The notes under the pieces are model-generated. The model saw nothing but the letters and a program-made list of their open reading frames with translations. It searched no databases and was not told the DNA's origin. From Bog-473 sp963726005 (GTDB lineage: Bacteria; Actinomycetota; Acidimicrobiia; Acidimicrobiales; RAAP-2): DNA of 64,000 bases. The position numbers and the translations under genes are program-made. Of this stretch, positions 62,802 through 64,000 are shown piece by piece (the stretch's first letter is position 1; each line of letters begins with the position of its first letter). The stretch lies in contig CAVSAT010000004.1 in NCBI GenBank assembly GCA_963726005.1, positions 620,001 to 684,000 of the forward strand. Direction: 5' to 3'.

Positions 62802-63457
62802 CTAGACCACGCCCGTATCGGCCAGCTGCACCCGGGGATCCTGGTTGAGCTCCAGCTCGGCCATGATCTGCCGGAGGTGTTCGAGACAGCGACCCCTCGT
62901 AGGCCCAATGCTCCCAATTGGCATGTTGAGCTGTTCGGCGATCGCTTTGTAGGGCAAATCGTGATCACCCATCAACAAGCCCAGGAGGCGTTGACAGACG
63001 CGGGGAGAGCCGTTCGGTGGCCAGTCGGATCGATCGCACTTGCTCGTCCTTTAACAGGCCCGGCATCAAGAGACCCGACCTCTTCATCAGCCTTGAGGTA
63101 CAGCGCGTCAGTCACCGAGACTGCGGCGCGTCGGGTCGCGATCCTCAGGCTCTCGCGCCGCGACGTTGTCGCCAACCAGGCGGCGAGGCGATCAGGTTGC
63201 TCGATGCGATCGATGTTCTCCACCAGGCGCAGCCAGGTCGTTTGGCATACCTCGGCGACGTCGGCGTCACTCAGCCGGCACCGTCTGGCGATCGCCGCAA
63301 CCAACCCGTGAAACCGAGCGATGATGGCTTCCCAGGCTGCGCTCGAACCAGCACGTGCGGCGGCCACAACTTCCACCAGATCGCTCTCATCGGCTGACAG
63401 TCCTACCGAGTCGCTGCAACCCCTATTGTACGTCTGCGCCACCTGATCGATCGCCAC
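62802..63457 (-). CDS. ECF-type RNA polymerase sigma factor, frameshifted
   Basis: Region 2 is clear: AWEAIIARFHGLVAAIARRC then LSDADVAEVCQTTWLRLVEN, a typical sigma-70 family region 2. Region 4 follows in another frame (DLPYKAIAEQLNMPIGSIGP then TRGRCLEHLRQIMAEL), the helix-turn-helix that reads the -35 box. Between them the frame changes near 63055 and again near 63005. Total length is about 215 residues. GTG 63457 is the first start. No anti-sigma gene is adjacent. It may direct nearby surface genes, but no target promoter can be assigned. Confidence 0.75.
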
Positions 63458-63727
63458 CAGAATCCTCCCGACCCTTGCCCCTGGACAGCAGCATTTCCCC
63501 CGTCAGCCAACTGGTCCACGCCAATCTCCCGGTTGTCACACCAATAGTCCCGAATCTTCTGGGACGCGTCATCCCATTTATTGGGGAACTGTTGCGCGTT
63601 GCCCCCGGGACTATTGCACGTTCTCGAGGACGACTTCTGGTGGTCCGGCCGATCCAAGAGAATCCTCCGAACGGGTACGCGGCCTCGGTCGCCAGGTGGC
63701 GTCGCCAGACGGCATCAGAGGGACGTG

Positions 63728-64000
63728 TCAGGCGTTGCTGCGCATGGTCGCCTCGGATGGCGCCACGTCCGAGTCCCCTTCTCTCGACCGGATCCTCATT
63801 GCGTTCGCGATCACTTTCGGGACCGTCGAAAGAAGGATGACGAGGTCCAATCCTATCGACCAGTTGTCGACGTACAAGAGGTCCAGTCTTCGGTAGGCGT
63901 GGAAGGAGGGGGTGTCCCGCGCTTCGAGTTGCCAGAGCCCCGTGATACCGGGTTTGACACCGTGCCGACGCCGCAACTCTGAGTCGAATTGGGCAACCTC
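63728..64000 (-). CDS. Polyprenyl-phosphate sugar transferase (WbaP/exopolysaccharide type), N-terminus outside window
   Basis: The visible C-terminal 90 residues read RHGVKPGITGLWQLEARD, YRRLDLLYVDNWS and GLDLVILLSTVPKVIA, the typical end of the bacterial sugar-transferase domain that loads the first sugar-phosphate onto undecaprenyl phosphate. The frame is open to the window edge, so most of the protein lies to the right. This enzyme would start assembly of the surface glycan built by the genes at 38-61 kb. Confidence 0.85.
   Translation of the reverse strand, partial: EVAQFDSELRRRHGVKPGITGLWQLEARDTPSFHAYRRLDLLYVDNWSIGLDLVILLSTVPKVIANAMRIRSREGDSDVAPSEATMRSNA

Noticed and set aside
1..64000. 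tRNA, rRNA, riboswitch, transposase, integrase or attachment site
   Set aside because: None was seen by eye on either strand. A tool search (tRNAscan, Infernal, ISfinder) would be needed to exclude small RNA elements.

Overview
The window is a 64 kb stretch of high-GC DNA from an actinobacterium. Three things suggest the class Acidimicrobiia: the 42-residue YWLVASDGG..GD..F.GSTG repeats found in several secreted proteins, a mycothiol-type maleylpyruvate isomerase, and heavy use of GTG/TTG starts with GA-rich Shine-Dalgarno sites. This placement is inference from protein character, not from a marker gene. I saw no tRNA, rRNA, CRISPR array, insertion sequence or phage gene.

The left half (about 1-29 kb) is mostly housekeeping and metabolism. 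It holds an Lrp regulator and a Cys-repeat lipoprotein, then a mycothiol-dependent isomerase, a sphingosine-1-phosphate-lyase-like PLP enzyme, a SulP anion transporter and a nuclease/phosphatase-fold protein. A tight plus-strand run follows: aminotransferase, PhzF, NUDIX, zinc-ribbon coiled coil, histidine phosphatase, DUF2889. On the minus strand a thiolase-like protein, CydD, CydC and a TetR regulator lie in line. Next come a dienelactone hydrolase, an amine oxidase divergent from a TetR gene with a clear palindrome between them, an aldehyde dehydrogenase, an OmpR-type two-component system, a cyclic-nucleotide-binding protein and a large FtsX-type permease. Two DosR-like boxes sit in a gene-poor gap near 27.0 kb, followed by a secreted 42-residue-repeat protein with a strong terminator.

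The right half (about 30-64 kb) is an exopolysaccharide/cell-surface region: GT2 and GT4 glycosyltransferases, flippases, polysaccharide deacetylases, a sulfotransferase, JmjC-like cupin proteins, a CelD/FemAB-type GNAT protein, three secreted GH16 glycosidase-like proteins, an ATP-grasp ligase, a flavin monooxygenase, an ECF-type sigma factor and, at the edge, a polyprenyl-phosphate sugar transferase. A four-gene core (GT4 on minus, sulfotransferase, deacetylase, GT4) occurs twice, at 39.5-43.8 kb and 54.5-58.5 kb. The flanking flippase and cupin genes also occur twice but on swapped sides. In the second copy the sulfotransferase has decayed to a pseudogene. The likely product is a secreted, partly deacetylated and possibly sulfated polysaccharide trimmed by GH16 enzymes; this is inferred from the gene content.

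Two cautions. Many conserved genes are split by single-base frameshifts, densest at 1.2-6.1 kb. Each half still reads as good protein, so most are probably sequence errors rather than true pseudogenes. Around 34.7-35.2 kb there is a fragment of a UvrD/PcrA helicase gene embedded between membrane-protein sequences, which is either a real capture event or an assembly chimera.
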